Shown piece after piece: positions 31,016 to 39,718 of a stretch of DNA of 44,108 nt. The position numbers and the translations under genes are program-made. This stretch comes from an uncultured Victivallaceae bacterium (lineage in GTDB: Bacteria; Verrucomicrobiota; Lentisphaeria; Victivallales; Victivallaceae): NCBI GenBank assembly GCA_944389925.1, contig CALXOD010000019.1, positions 1-44,108 of the forward strand. The letters are read 5' to 3'. Below the pieces are notes generated by a model. It saw only the letters and a list, made by a program, of their open reading frames with translations, made no database searches and was not told where the DNA came from. Within the stretch, counting starts at the first letter, position 1. Every line of letters begins with the position of its first letter.

Positions 31016-32659
31016 TCAATGCCACAGTTGAACGGTTTTCTGGTAGATGCCGAGAATGCCGGAAGCATGGCATTCCCATGGTTTCAGGTCGGCGCGCCGG
31101 CTTTCCAGATCCACGCCGGGGACTTCCAGGCGGCGGTTGGGAATGTCGATTTCCACCAGGTCGCCTTCCCGAATCAGCGCAATCGGTCCTCCCGCCGCCG
31201 CTTCCGGCTGGACGTGGCCGATCGCCGGACCGCGCGTCGCTCCCGAAAACCGTCCGTCGGTCACCAGCGCTACCGTCGCCGCCAGCCGTTCATCCGCGGC
31301 GATGGCTTCGGTGGTGTAGAACATTTCCGGCATGCCCGATCCCATCGGGCCGACGTACCGGATAACCACCACATCGCCGGGCTGAATCCGGCCGGAGATT
31401 ACCGCGTCACGTGCGGAAAGTTCATCTTCGAACACCCGTGCCGGACCGCGATGCTTCCACATTTCCGGAGCGATCGCCGCCGGTTTGGTGACCGCGCCGC
31501 CGGGGGCGAGGTTGCCGGAGAGACAGGCGATGGCGCCGTTGGCCCGGACCGGACGGTCGAACGGGCGGATAATTTCCTCGGCATCCAGGCCGAAACGTTT
31601 GAGATAGAGGCGGTTTTCCCGGATCTGCCGTTCCGCGGATTCAAGATTTTCTCCAAGGGTTTTCCCGGTTACGGTCATGACGTCGAGCCGCAGGTGTTCC
31701 CGGAGCCGCAGCAGCAGGGCCGGGACGCCCCCGGCATACCAGAAGTATTCTCCGGCAAATGCCCCCGCCGGACGGACGTTGCCGATAAACGGAATGTCGC
31801 GTCCGATCCGGTCGAAGTCCGCTTCGCCGAAGTCGATGCCGGCCTCCTTCGCAATCACCGGCAGATGCAGCAGCGCGTTGGTCGAGCCGGAAATGGCTGC
31901 GTGGACGATCGCCGCATTGTAGAAGGCGTCCGGTGTGAGAATGTCTTTCGGCAGCAGTCCGCGGCGGCTCAGGGCCACCGCCGCTTCACCGGCGGCCTCG
32001 GCATTCCAGCGGATTTCACGCAGAACGAACGGGGCAAGCGCGGAAAACGGCAACGCCAGTCCCAGCGCTTCCGTCATCACCTGCATGGTACAGGCTGTTC
32101 CCATGAACTGACAGGCGCCGCAGCTAGGACAGGAACGTTTTTTCCAGTCGAAAAACTCCGCTTCGGAAATCATGCCGCGTTTGCAGTAGCTGTGATATTT
32201 TCCGATCTGTTCCAGCGTCATCCGATCCGGGCCTTCCAGCATGACTCCTCCGGGGATGACCAGCGACGGTAGATTGAGCCGGGCTAATGCGATCAGATGT
32301 CCCGGCAGCGCTTTGTCGCAGCTGGAGAGAAAGATCATGGCGTCCGGCAGGTTGACCCGGGCATGAATTTCCGCTATCGCGGCGATCAGCTCCCGCGACA
32401 GCAGCGAATAATTCATCCCTTCGTGGCCCTGTGCAATGCCGTCGCAGATGTCGGTCGCGGTAAAACGTGACGGTTTCCCACCGGCGTACTGCACGCCCCG
32501 GGCGGCGGCATCGACCAGCGTGTCCAGTCCGGCACTGCCGGGATGGCTGTCGCCGAAGGTGCTTTCCAGCAGGATGTGAGGACGGTTCAGGTCTGCTTCG
32601 CTCCAATCCATGCCCAGACGGAGCGCGGCGATTTCGGGGGCTTTGTCATGCAGATTCAC
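31016..32659 (-). CDS. IlvD/Edd-family dehydratase, probably for a sugar acid
   Basis: The 547-residue enzyme has the Fe-S and metal motifs of the IlvD/Edd family: FLSSCDKALPG, SCPSCGACQFMGTACTM followed by EALGLALP, and VTDGRFSGATRGPAIGHVQPEA. It dehydrates a 2,3-dihydroxy acid to the 2-oxo-3-deoxy acid. Biosynthetic IlvD, phosphogluconate dehydratase and sugar-acid dehydratases all share these motifs. The genomic setting with an HpcH/HpaI aldolase and a hydroxyacid dehydrogenase favours a sugar-acid dehydratase over branched-chain amino acid synthesis. The start is a GTG behind GGGAG; it overlaps the aldolase stop. Confidence 0.85.
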   Translation of the reverse strand: MNLHDKAPEIAALRLGMDWSEADLNRPHILLESTFGDSHPGSAGLDTLVDAAARGVQYAGGKPSRFTATDICDGIAQGHEGMNYSLLSRELIAAIAEIHARVNLPDAMIFLSSCDKALPGHLIALARLNLPSLVIPGGVMLEGPDRMTLEQIGKYHSYCKRGMISEAEFFDWKKRSCPSCGACQFMGTACTMQVMTEALGLALPFSALAPFVLREIRWNAEAAGEAAVALSRRGLLPKDILTPDAFYNAAIVHAAISGSTNALLHLPVIAKEAGIDFGEADFDRIGRDIPFIGNVRPAGAFAGEYFWYAGGVPALLLRLREHLRLDVMTVTGKTLGENLESAERQIRENRLYLKRFGLDAEEIIRPFDRPVRANGAIACLSGNLAPGGAVTKPAAIAPEMWKHRGPARVFEDELSARDAVISGRIQPGDVVVIRYVGPMGSGMPEMFYTTEAIAADERLAATVALVTDGRFSGATRGPAIGHVQPEAAAGGPIALIREGDLVEIDIPNRRLEVPGVDLESRRADLKPWECHASGILGIYQKTVQLWH

Positions 32660-33399
32660 GGTAGCATCTCCCAGATTTTTTCCGCACCGGCGCGGAGGAA
32701 AAAGGTGTCCATGCCGAGAGTCAGAAAGGTGTAGCCCTGTGCCAGTGCGGTTTGAATGTTTTCCGGATTCGGAGTGACGATGTGCTGGCCGGCCATTTTG
32801 CCGTTCCTGCGACAGCTTTCCGCCACGGCGGCACAGCCCTGTACGATCAGCGGATGCCCGGTCTGTCCGGTAATGCCGTAAGAACCGGACAAATCATACG
32901 GACCGATCAGACAACCGTCTATTCCTTCAACGGCCATAATTTCGTCGCAGTGCTCCACTGCGCCGCGCGATTCGATCATAGCGATCACCAGCGGACGGAA
33001 TTCCCGGGCATAGGCGTCGAATTCCGCGCCCCACTCATTTCCCCGCTGCCAGGCGAAACCGCGAATGCCTGTCGGAGGATAATGGGCAGCACAAACGGCG
33101 GATCGGGCTTCTTCGGCGGAATCGACCAGCGGCACGATCACGCCGGCGGCGCCGAGGTCGAGTGCGCGGCGAATGGGCAACACGGCGTTTTCCCGGACGC
33201 GGACAAGCGGCAGGACACCGTATGGGCGGCAGGCGCGGCAGAAATTGCCGATGTCGGCATCTTCGGCTTCGCCGTGTTCGCAGTCGAGCGCGAGAAAGTG
33301 GAAGCCGCATCGGGCGAGAATTTCCGCATTGGCGGGATGGCCGATCTGCAGCCATGAGCCGAATGCAGGAGAGGGAAGAGAGGGGGAATGAGCTGTCAT
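32656..33399 (-). CDS. HpcH/HpaI-family aldolase
   Basis: These class II aldolases cleave 2-oxo-3-deoxy acids to pyruvate and an aldehyde. The 247-residue product shows LDCEHGEAED, LVRVRENAVLPIRRALDLGAAGVIVP, the metal-binding Glu in AMIESRGAVEHCDEI and IGPYDLSGSYGI. Members act on 2-keto-3-deoxy-rhamnonate, glucarate or homoprotocatechuate products; which one applies here cannot be told. The pairing with the dehydratase points to a non-phosphorylative sugar-acid route. I chose the ATG at 33399, where family members begin; the upstream frame to 33612 lacks conservation. It is the first gene of its own unit. Confidence 0.88.
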   Translation of the reverse strand: MTAHSPSLPSPAFGSWLQIGHPANAEILARCGFHFLALDCEHGEAEDADIGNFCRACRPYGVLPLVRVRENAVLPIRRALDLGAAGVIVPLVDSAEEARSAVCAAHYPPTGIRGFAWQRGNEWGAEFDAYAREFRPLVIAMIESRGAVEHCDEIMAVEGIDGCLIGPYDLSGSYGITGQTGHPLIVQGCAAVAESCRRNGKMAGQHIVTPNPENIQTALAQGYTFLTLGMDTFFLRAGAEKIWEMLP

Positions 33400-33534
33400 A
33401 ACTATGTACTCTGAAAATGATGGAATCAGTTTGTTTTCGTTTTGTTCGTCATCCGCGGGGAAAGGCTGCTGAGCAATCCGGCGGCCGCTCCGAAACGGCG
33501 TCAGCCGTCGGGAAATTTCCATGGATACGGCCTC

Positions 33535-33563
33535 ACTATAGCATCGGCAGACTTCGGAAACAA
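33535..33563 (-). promoter_or_regulatory. Promoter of the aldolase-dehydratase-dehydrogenase unit
   Basis: On the minus strand TTGTTT (33558-33563) and TATAGT (33535-33540) are 17 bp apart. Transcription would start near 33527, leaving a leader of about 128 nt with a short ACGGC/GCCGT hairpin. Confidence 0.5.
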
Positions 33564-33608
33564 GGGGGGATGAATGTAAAAAAATGTCTGTTTCATAGAA
33601 TTTTTCCG

Positions 33609-34670
33609 TCATGGATGTAATCGGGTTTCCACATAGGCGATCGCATTTTCCAGCGGGATGTTGCCATGCAGACCGCCGCAGGAGGAGAGCGCGAAATGCG
33701 GGAATTTTTCCACCAGCTTCATGACGTTGCGGGTCATTGACCGGACGCCTTCCGGTGTGTCGAACGTCAAACGCCGTGTGTCGATGCCGCCGATGTAGAA
33801 GCGTTCTCCGTCGCCGAACCAGGCCAGGGCCTCTTCGAGCGGCGTAGCGGGATTTTCGCCCATCAGCCCGTCCAGCCCGAGTTCGGCCAGACGCGGCAGA
33901 AAGGAGGACATATTTCCGTCCGCCACCAGCATCACTTTTTTGTCGAAGTCTCGGATTTCCGCGAAGATTTCCCGGTAATGCGGAAAAATGTAATCCTCAT
34001 ACCAGGAGGGTGGAAACACCGGTCCGGCGGCCGTCGCCAGATCGTCGTGCAGAAACACCCACGGGGCGGAACTCGCCATCGCCATGGCACGGATGATGGC
34101 GCGCGCCTTCTCCAGCCACGGCAGGAGCACGTGTTCGTGAAACCGGTCCGGTTCCGTAAACGCCGTCTCCATGAAGATTTCCCAGCCGAGAAACTCCACC
34201 GGCGCCATGAAGAGCGTCGTGTACAGCATCGGATAATAACAGCCGATTTCCCCCAGCGCCGCTTCCCGCATCCGGATGTCTTCCGGATCGCAGCCGTGCG
34301 GCACCGGCGTCAGTAGATCGGTGTACTCCAGTTGATGGAAGTCCATATGCCAGACCGCTTCCGGATCGGCGCAGCAGTAACGCTCCCGTACCACCGTGTC
34401 ATAGACGCCGAGCGGCTGCCGCCGGTAGGGCCGGTCCGGCACCGGCAGCGTGGCATCAGCAGGACAGGGCGGCGGAGCGTTTGTCAGCGGCACGCGATTG
34501 ACGAGGTCGATGCCGAGCCGTTGATACGCCCGGCGATAGGCCGCGGCGGTGTCGGTGTAGACGTCAAGCCCCGAAGCCCATTCGATCAGACCGCGATGGT
34601 TGAGCGTTTCCTTGGCGATGATTTTGGACACGGGGCGTCCGGCGCTCCAGTCGAGAAAATCCCGTCGCAT
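33609..34670 (-). CDS. Uroporphyrinogen decarboxylase-like (URO-D superfamily) protein
   Basis: The 353-residue product has a URO-D-type TIM barrel layout: MRRDFLDWSAGRPV at the start, FMETAFTEPDRFHEHVLLPW, FLHDDLATAAGPVFPP, then YEDYIFPHYREIFAEI, GLDGLMGENPATPLEEA and FYIGGIDTRRL. It lacks the arginine-rich RPVWMMRQAGR motif of true HemE, so it is not a heme enzyme. The family also holds MtaA/CmuA-like corrinoid methyltransferases. Its place 14 bp after a GH20 gene suggests action on a sugar-derived or methylated substrate. The ATG at 34670 follows AAAGGAAA. The reaction is unknown. Confidence 0.8.
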   Translation of the reverse strand: MRRDFLDWSAGRPVSKIIAKETLNHRGLIEWASGLDVYTDTAAAYRRAYQRLGIDLVNRVPLTNAPPPCPADATLPVPDRPYRRQPLGVYDTVVRERYCCADPEAVWHMDFHQLEYTDLLTPVPHGCDPEDIRMREAALGEIGCYYPMLYTTLFMAPVEFLGWEIFMETAFTEPDRFHEHVLLPWLEKARAIIRAMAMASSAPWVFLHDDLATAAGPVFPPSWYEDYIFPHYREIFAEIRDFDKKVMLVADGNMSSFLPRLAELGLDGLMGENPATPLEEALAWFGDGERFYIGGIDTRRLTFDTPEGVRSMTRNVMKLVEKFPHFALSSCGGLHGNIPLENAIAYVETRLHP

Positions 34671-34684
34671 GGTTTCCTTTCCTT

Positions 34685-36223
34685 CTACAACGGCAGGATA
34701 TGGGCGTTCACCCGGTGCCGGTTCAGCAGCTGCCGGTGGCAACGAAGGCGGAGCAGGAAATCCGGATAATCGCATTGGTCCGGCGGCAGCCACAGCCGTT
34801 CCGCCAGTGCGCAGGCACGCGGAAACATCATGTATTCCAGATGTTTCATATTTGGAATGTACTCCGTCCACAAGGCCCCCTGGCCGCCGAGAATATGGCG
34901 TGCCGTTTCCGCGTCCAGTCCGGGCGGCACCGGCGCAAATCGATACACCAGCGCGATCGGCAGCTCATATCCGTGCGACAGCGGTTCGGTGACCGGGTCC
35001 GCCTGGTAATGATTCAGATAAACCTGCGCACTGTCCGTCATGACCGTATCCAGACCGAGTCGGGCGGCCTGCAGACCGCCTTCATTGCCGTGCCAGCACA
35101 TGACCGCGGCGCCGACAGGCGGGCCGCCTTCGAGAATTTCGTCCCAGCCGATGGGACGGCGCCCGAGTTCGGTCAGACGGCGGCAAATCTGGGTCAGAAA
35201 GTAACTTTGCAGTTCCCGTTCGCTGTGCAGGCCGAGTTCCGCCATCCGGTTCTGGGCATCGCGGCTGGCAGCCCATTCGCCCGGATCCACCTCGTCGCCG
35301 CCGATGTGAATCCATTTCCAGGGAAACAGTTCGACGACTTCCTCGAAAAGACTCTGCATGGCTGCGATGGTTTCCTGCGCAACGTTGAGGGTGTGGCGGC
35401 TGATTCCCCATCGTTCGCGGACTTGGTAACGATAGCCGGGAAGATTTCCGAACTCCGGATACGCTGCCAGCAGGGCTTCGGCATGACCCGGAAGGTCGAT
35501 TTCCGGCATGATCCGGATGCCGCGTCGGGCTGCGAAATCGATGACACGCCGGACATCGTCCCGGGTGTAGAAGCCCCCATGCGGCTGGTCATCGTAGAGA
35601 ATCGGGCGGTCGGTATTGTGATTCGTCTGGGTACAGGCACGGCGGGAACCGATCCGGGTGAGGAGCGGGAAGCGTGCGCTTTCCAGTCGCCAGCCCTGAT
35701 CATCGGTCAGGTGCCAGTGCAAGACGTTGAACTTGTGCAGTGCCATCAGCTCCACCAGACGGCAGACCTCGTCGACGGTAAAGAAATGCCGGGAGGAATC
35801 CAGCAGCATCCCGCGCCAGCGGTAATGTGGTTCATCGCGGATCTCCAGTCCGGGAAGCGTGCCGGGGCCTTCCGGCAGCAGCTGTCGGAGCGTCTGTACT
35901 CCTGCCGCCAATCCGTCGGGCGTATCCGCCACCAGCTCCACCGCGGCATCGGTGATCGTCAGCCGGTAGGCTTCGTTGCGGAATCCGCCCTCATCTTCGG
36001 CGGTCTGTGCGCCGCCGGAAAACCGGATGACGCTGCCCTCTCCGGGGCGGTCGGTAATCGGCAGTGCCAGGCCGGTATCCTGAAGAATGATGTCCTGCAG
36101 CAGCGTTACGGCTGCGGCGGCTTCGGCGGTGTCCGCCACGAGTACGGTTTCCGGTGTCAACCGGAAGGTTTGATTGTTTCGACGGCAGAACCGGGGAAGG
36201 GGGATCAGGGGAATGTCAGGCAT
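34685..36223 (-). CDS. Beta-N-acetylhexosaminidase, GH20
   Basis: GH20 enzymes release terminal GlcNAc or GalNAc by substrate-assisted catalysis. The 512-residue protein has the Glyco_hydro_20b N-terminal domain and the barrel with NVLHWHLTDDQGWRLE, MPEIDLPGHAEALLAAYPE and the catalytic pair Asp310-Glu311 in HIGGDEVDP. LGGQGALWTEYI near the end is also typical. There is no signal peptide, so it probably acts on imported oligosaccharides in the cytoplasm, unlike the secreted neighbours upstream. It starts 5 bases after the SGNH gene stop and belongs to the same operon. Confidence 0.95.
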   Translation of the reverse strand: MPDIPLIPLPRFCRRNNQTFRLTPETVLVADTAEAAAAVTLLQDIILQDTGLALPITDRPGEGSVIRFSGGAQTAEDEGGFRNEAYRLTITDAAVELVADTPDGLAAGVQTLRQLLPEGPGTLPGLEIRDEPHYRWRGMLLDSSRHFFTVDEVCRLVELMALHKFNVLHWHLTDDQGWRLESARFPLLTRIGSRRACTQTNHNTDRPILYDDQPHGGFYTRDDVRRVIDFAARRGIRIMPEIDLPGHAEALLAAYPEFGNLPGYRYQVRERWGISRHTLNVAQETIAAMQSLFEEVVELFPWKWIHIGGDEVDPGEWAASRDAQNRMAELGLHSERELQSYFLTQICRRLTELGRRPIGWDEILEGGPPVGAAVMCWHGNEGGLQAARLGLDTVMTDSAQVYLNHYQADPVTEPLSHGYELPIALVYRFAPVPPGLDAETARHILGGQGALWTEYIPNMKHLEYMMFPRACALAERLWLPPDQCDYPDFLLRLRCHRQLLNRHRVNAHILPL

Positions 36224-36228
36224 GATGA

Positions 36229-37905
36229 CTACTGCTTTCGTTGTAATGCTTCCTTCAAAACTGGTTCCAGGGCATCAGCATAACGCATCATCCCCAGGTC
36301 GGTGGGATGGGAACCGTCCACTGTGGCTTCATTATCGCGGCCGATCAGGTTTTCGCCGCGTACGTAATATAAGCGGTCAAAACCCTCGTTCCGGAGTTCA
36401 TCAAAAAACTTCCGGAAGCTTTCCCAGTGAGGTTGAATCCGCGGTTCCCGGCGGTAACGGCTGTTGGCATAGGGGCGGTCTTCCACCAGCACGATCGGCG
36501 TGTCGGGGCGGCGGCGGCGCAGTTCCGTCACCAGATGGCGGGCGCGACGGAGTACTTCATCGCCGGCCATTTTCGTCATATTGGGCAGGCAGTCGATAAT
36601 ATACGCCGAAGCCGGAATTTCCGCCAGAATTTCCGCAAATTCCGGATCCATGGTGCCGTTTCCGGAAAAACCGAGGTTGACGACCGGCAGATCCAGGCGC
36701 CGCCCTAGAATCGCCGGATAGGTCATCCCCGGGCGCGATGCGCTGCACCCGTGGGTGATGGAGGTTCCGTAAAAGACCAGCGGGGCGCCGGTCGGTTTTA
36801 CCGGTTCCGGCATCACGCTTTCGGTCAGCAGCAGCTCCAGTTTGCGCACGCCGGTGTAGAGCGGCAGATAAATCATATATTCCGCGGGCCGGTCCAGTGG
36901 GGTATAAAGCAGGCTTTCCTGGACATTGACTTCTTCCAGTCGTGACGGGCGTCCGGAGGTCAGCCACTGCCATTCACCGTCCACACGTGTGTAGACATCC
37001 AGACCGTTGATGCCGATCGGACTCATGTGCGGCAGATAATTGTTCGAAGTCAGAGTCCAGCGAATGCCGAGCGGCCGCGCCCCGGTCAGCTTGAAATGCA
37101 GATACAAGCCGGCCGAATGGGTGGAAAGTGCCCATACCTCTTTACGGACTTTTGTTGCCATCCGTTCCGGAAAGCGGCGGTATTCCACCGCATCATCCCA
37201 GCCGCGGCCGCGGACGATGCCGGGACAGGCTTCCAGTACGTCGATCCACGGTTGCTGTTCCTTCCGGGAGGCGGATTCGTTCATCCGCAATTCGGGATCG
37301 AGTTTCGTCGCATCCGCCGCGGACGGCGCGCCGGTGGTCAGATGGAAGTCCCGCAGAGCTCCCGAAAACGGCAGCAGCGCCTTGCCGTTTTCGCTCAAAC
37401 TGCCGACGGCGAAGCGGCGGCGTTCATCTATTCCGGTCCGGGAAACGCTGCTTTCCAGCACTTTGACTCCGTCTACCTGAAGTCGTATCTGTCCGGGGTG
37501 GTAACTTAGTTCGAAACGGTGTTCTTTCTGATCATCGTAACGCGCGTTGCTGGTCAGCGTTTTCCCCGTCTGCTTGTCGCGAATGACCATCAACTGCAGT
37601 TTTCCATCACGCAACAGAAGATTCCAGCCGGTATAACCGGATCGCTGGCTGCGGTTGCCGACCAGGTACTGGGTCGCTCCCCCGCCTGTCGCGGTGCGGA
37701 ACGTACCGGCAAGCGTCCAGGCGTGTTCATTCATGTCGCACTCCGGGCGGTATTGCCGATCAATCAATGCCGGGATGTTCTGTCCCGGCGCGGCAAAGTT
37801 CTCCAGGGTGAACTCCTCCGGACGGGCGACACCGGAATGCTGTTCCAGCGGCCAGACGATTTCTGCGGCGCAACAGAGGGTGACGGCGAGGGTATAAAGC
37901 AACAT
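36229..37905 (-). CDS. Secreted LamG-like plus SGNH/GDSL hydrolase (copy 2)
   Basis: The 558-residue protein starts with a short signal peptide (LLYTLAVTLCCAA). A jelly-roll LamG/concanavalin-like region follows: TLAGTFRT, GYTGWNLLLRDGKL, HRFELSYHPGQIRLQVDG. The C-terminal half is an SGNH hydrolase with Ser382 in FYGTSITHG, NLGFSGNG, an Asn in LPNM, and Asp530 and His533 in DGSHPTDLG. Such enzymes remove acetyl or other esters from glycans; the substrate is not known. The start overlaps the upstream GH123 gene's stop region and follows AGGAG. It is a paralogue of the gene at 41543-43252. Confidence 0.85.
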   Translation of the reverse strand: MLLYTLAVTLCCAAEIVWPLEQHSGVARPEEFTLENFAAPGQNIPALIDRQYRPECDMNEHAWTLAGTFRTATGGGATQYLVGNRSQRSGYTGWNLLLRDGKLQLMVIRDKQTGKTLTSNARYDDQKEHRFELSYHPGQIRLQVDGVKVLESSVSRTGIDERRRFAVGSLSENGKALLPFSGALRDFHLTTGAPSAADATKLDPELRMNESASRKEQQPWIDVLEACPGIVRGRGWDDAVEYRRFPERMATKVRKEVWALSTHSAGLYLHFKLTGARPLGIRWTLTSNNYLPHMSPIGINGLDVYTRVDGEWQWLTSGRPSRLEEVNVQESLLYTPLDRPAEYMIYLPLYTGVRKLELLLTESVMPEPVKPTGAPLVFYGTSITHGCSASRPGMTYPAILGRRLDLPVVNLGFSGNGTMDPEFAEILAEIPASAYIIDCLPNMTKMAGDEVLRRARHLVTELRRRRPDTPIVLVEDRPYANSRYRREPRIQPHWESFRKFFDELRNEGFDRLYYVRGENLIGRDNEATVDGSHPTDLGMMRYADALEPVLKEALQRKQ

Positions 37906-37906
37906 G

Positions 37907-39697
37907 TCAGGGCATCTCCTCTTCCAGGGCACGCAGCAGTTCGCCACGCAGAACATTATATTGCGCCGGATCGGCGGAATAGGTGCGGCCGAAAAGAGCC
38001 GGTGCTTCACGCCAGCCCAGAGACAGTTCGTAGATCCGGAGCATGTCCGGGAAAATCACCCGGCCGGCCAGCGCCTTGGCTCTTTCCGGATTTTTCCGGG
38101 CCAGCATTGCATAGAGCGTAGCGTCCACCAGCCCCTCCCGGTAATTGAGCATACGCACACCGGGCCGCAATCCTTCCGGACCGCGATAGAGAAACCAGTT
38201 GTCCCCCGGGGGATGGCCGGGTTTCTGGGAACCGTTCGGCATCGGCCCGAGCGAAGTTTGGTATTCATTCGCGCCCCGGTAGACGTTGGCGGCCCAATTC
38301 AGAAATCCGGAGGCTCCGAAATCGGCGGCGATCAGTGGCCAGAGCCGGTTTTCCACCGGCATCCGGTCCAGATGGCGGTTGGGGAAGGGCGGGTAGGGGG
38401 ACGTGCAGTTATACAGCCAGTAGCGTTCTGGAGCGGCTTTGATCCGGTCGCGCAGCTGGTACGCTCCCGGGAGGTTCAGAACCTGAATATCAACCAGATC
38501 GGCAAAGAGGTTTTTCCGATCCAGCACGGCATCAATCGAACGGACTCCGGGCAGGTGCTTTTTACGGATTTCGGCGAATTTCCGGTAGGCTTCCAGATCT
38601 TTTTCCCGGGGTTCGTCCTTCTGATACTGGCGATAGGAATCGAGAGCATCGAGTTGTTCCAGTTCCTGCCGCAGCCGGGGCATGAAGGCATTCAGCACTG
38701 CGACGAATTCCGGGTCATTCAGGGCGATTTTCCGGCGCTGGCCGGTTGCCTGATCCTGCACGTACAGCGGCAGCATCCAGCTGGCCATGTGAGTCCCGGC
38801 AAAGTAGGTGAAACCGATCTTCCGGAAGGTGGTGATCCATCGACGGAATCCGGCAAAGTCGAACTCATAACGACCATCCCGGGTCTTTACGGTCTGAATC
38901 AGCGGTGTCTCCGCGAAGATGATCGGCGTATAAATCATATTGTCGCCGCAGGCCAGCAGGGCTTTGCCGGAATTTTCCAGCAGTTTCCAGTGTTCTTCGC
39001 TCCAGTATTCCGGCACTTTGCCGCTGGTCAGGTTGACCGGCTCCGGGAACAGCCAGTGATTGGAGTCCAGCGAGAAGCGTTCCGGCAGTTTAACGGAGCT
39101 GACCTCTACGGTAATCGGCAGTCGGATAGCGGTTTTTCCGGCGCTTTCGATGACAAAATCGCCGCGATAGAGGCCCTTTTCTGTTTTTTCCGGGATATCC
39201 AGAGTGACCAGAAAGGAAACCGCCTGGTCCTTTTTCAAGTGACAGCCGGTAATGACTGCTGGATCGACGACTTCGTAGAGATCAAAAGGGGCACGCCGAA
39301 TCTGATAGGTATGCCAGTTTTCCGGAACTCGGCCACCGGGAAAATTTTGCACCGGCCACTGAGTATTTCCTTCGACGCGCACGGCAATCAATGGTTGTAC
39401 CTGTACGGTAATATCGGATTTGAGCTTGTCGCCGATACGCAGGAAGTGACGAGGTTCAAACGTTACGTCGGCATCTTCCGGCGGAAGCAAATTGAGTTTG
39501 AACGAAACTTTGTTGCCGCGCGGCGTCTGTAACGGCTGGGAAAAATTCGCTTCCTCCGGGAAGCGATCGGCATAAGTCGGACTGCCCAGATCTGACAATC
39601 GGGCACGCATCCAGGCGGGCGGCGGCTGTTTTTCAACGGCGGCGGTCAATGCCAGCGCGACAGCGGCCAGCAGGCCGGTACAGATCAATTTCTGCAT
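37907..39697 (-). CDS. Secreted GH123/DUF4091-like glycoside hydrolase (copy 2)
   Basis: The 596-residue product begins with a clear signal peptide (LICTGLLAAVALALTAA). The architecture is an N-terminal beta-sandwich followed by a barrel of the GH123/DUF4091 type. The conserved Asp-Glu pair is Asp361-Glu362 in YQKDEPREKD, which is the catalytic position in GH123 N-acetyl-beta-galactosaminidases. Other blocks are FLNWAANVYRGANEY, LGPMPNGSQ and PPGDNWFLYRGPEGLRPGVR. The substrate is likely GalNAc-containing or related glycan, by family. A strong GGAAGGAGG site precedes the ATG. It is a close paralogue of the next gene upstream. Confidence 0.82.
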   Translation of the reverse strand: MQKLICTGLLAAVALALTAAVEKQPPPAWMRARLSDLGSPTYADRFPEEANFSQPLQTPRGNKVSFKLNLLPPEDADVTFEPRHFLRIGDKLKSDITVQVQPLIAVRVEGNTQWPVQNFPGGRVPENWHTYQIRRAPFDLYEVVDPAVITGCHLKKDQAVSFLVTLDIPEKTEKGLYRGDFVIESAGKTAIRLPITVEVSSVKLPERFSLDSNHWLFPEPVNLTSGKVPEYWSEEHWKLLENSGKALLACGDNMIYTPIIFAETPLIQTVKTRDGRYEFDFAGFRRWITTFRKIGFTYFAGTHMASWMLPLYVQDQATGQRRKIALNDPEFVAVLNAFMPRLRQELEQLDALDSYRQYQKDEPREKDLEAYRKFAEIRKKHLPGVRSIDAVLDRKNLFADLVDIQVLNLPGAYQLRDRIKAAPERYWLYNCTSPYPPFPNRHLDRMPVENRLWPLIAADFGASGFLNWAANVYRGANEYQTSLGPMPNGSQKPGHPPGDNWFLYRGPEGLRPGVRMLNYREGLVDATLYAMLARKNPERAKALAGRVIFPDMLRIYELSLGWREAPALFGRTYSADPAQYNVLRGELLRALEEEMP

Positions 39698-39718
39698 GAT
39701 GGGAAACCTCCTTCCAGG

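Noticed and set aside
31019-32272. Plus-strand open frame of 417 codons
   Set aside because: It is a shadow of the IlvD/Edd dehydratase on the other strand.
34700-36283. Plus-strand open frame of 527 codons
   Set aside because: It is antisense to the GH20 gene, whose catalytic motifs are clear. The translated product has no recognisable domain and is rich in residues typical of GC-rich reverse frames.
37904-39532. Plus-strand open frame of 542 codons
   Set aside because: It is antisense to a signal-peptide-bearing GH123-like gene with a conserved Asp-Glu pair; no domain could be seen in it.
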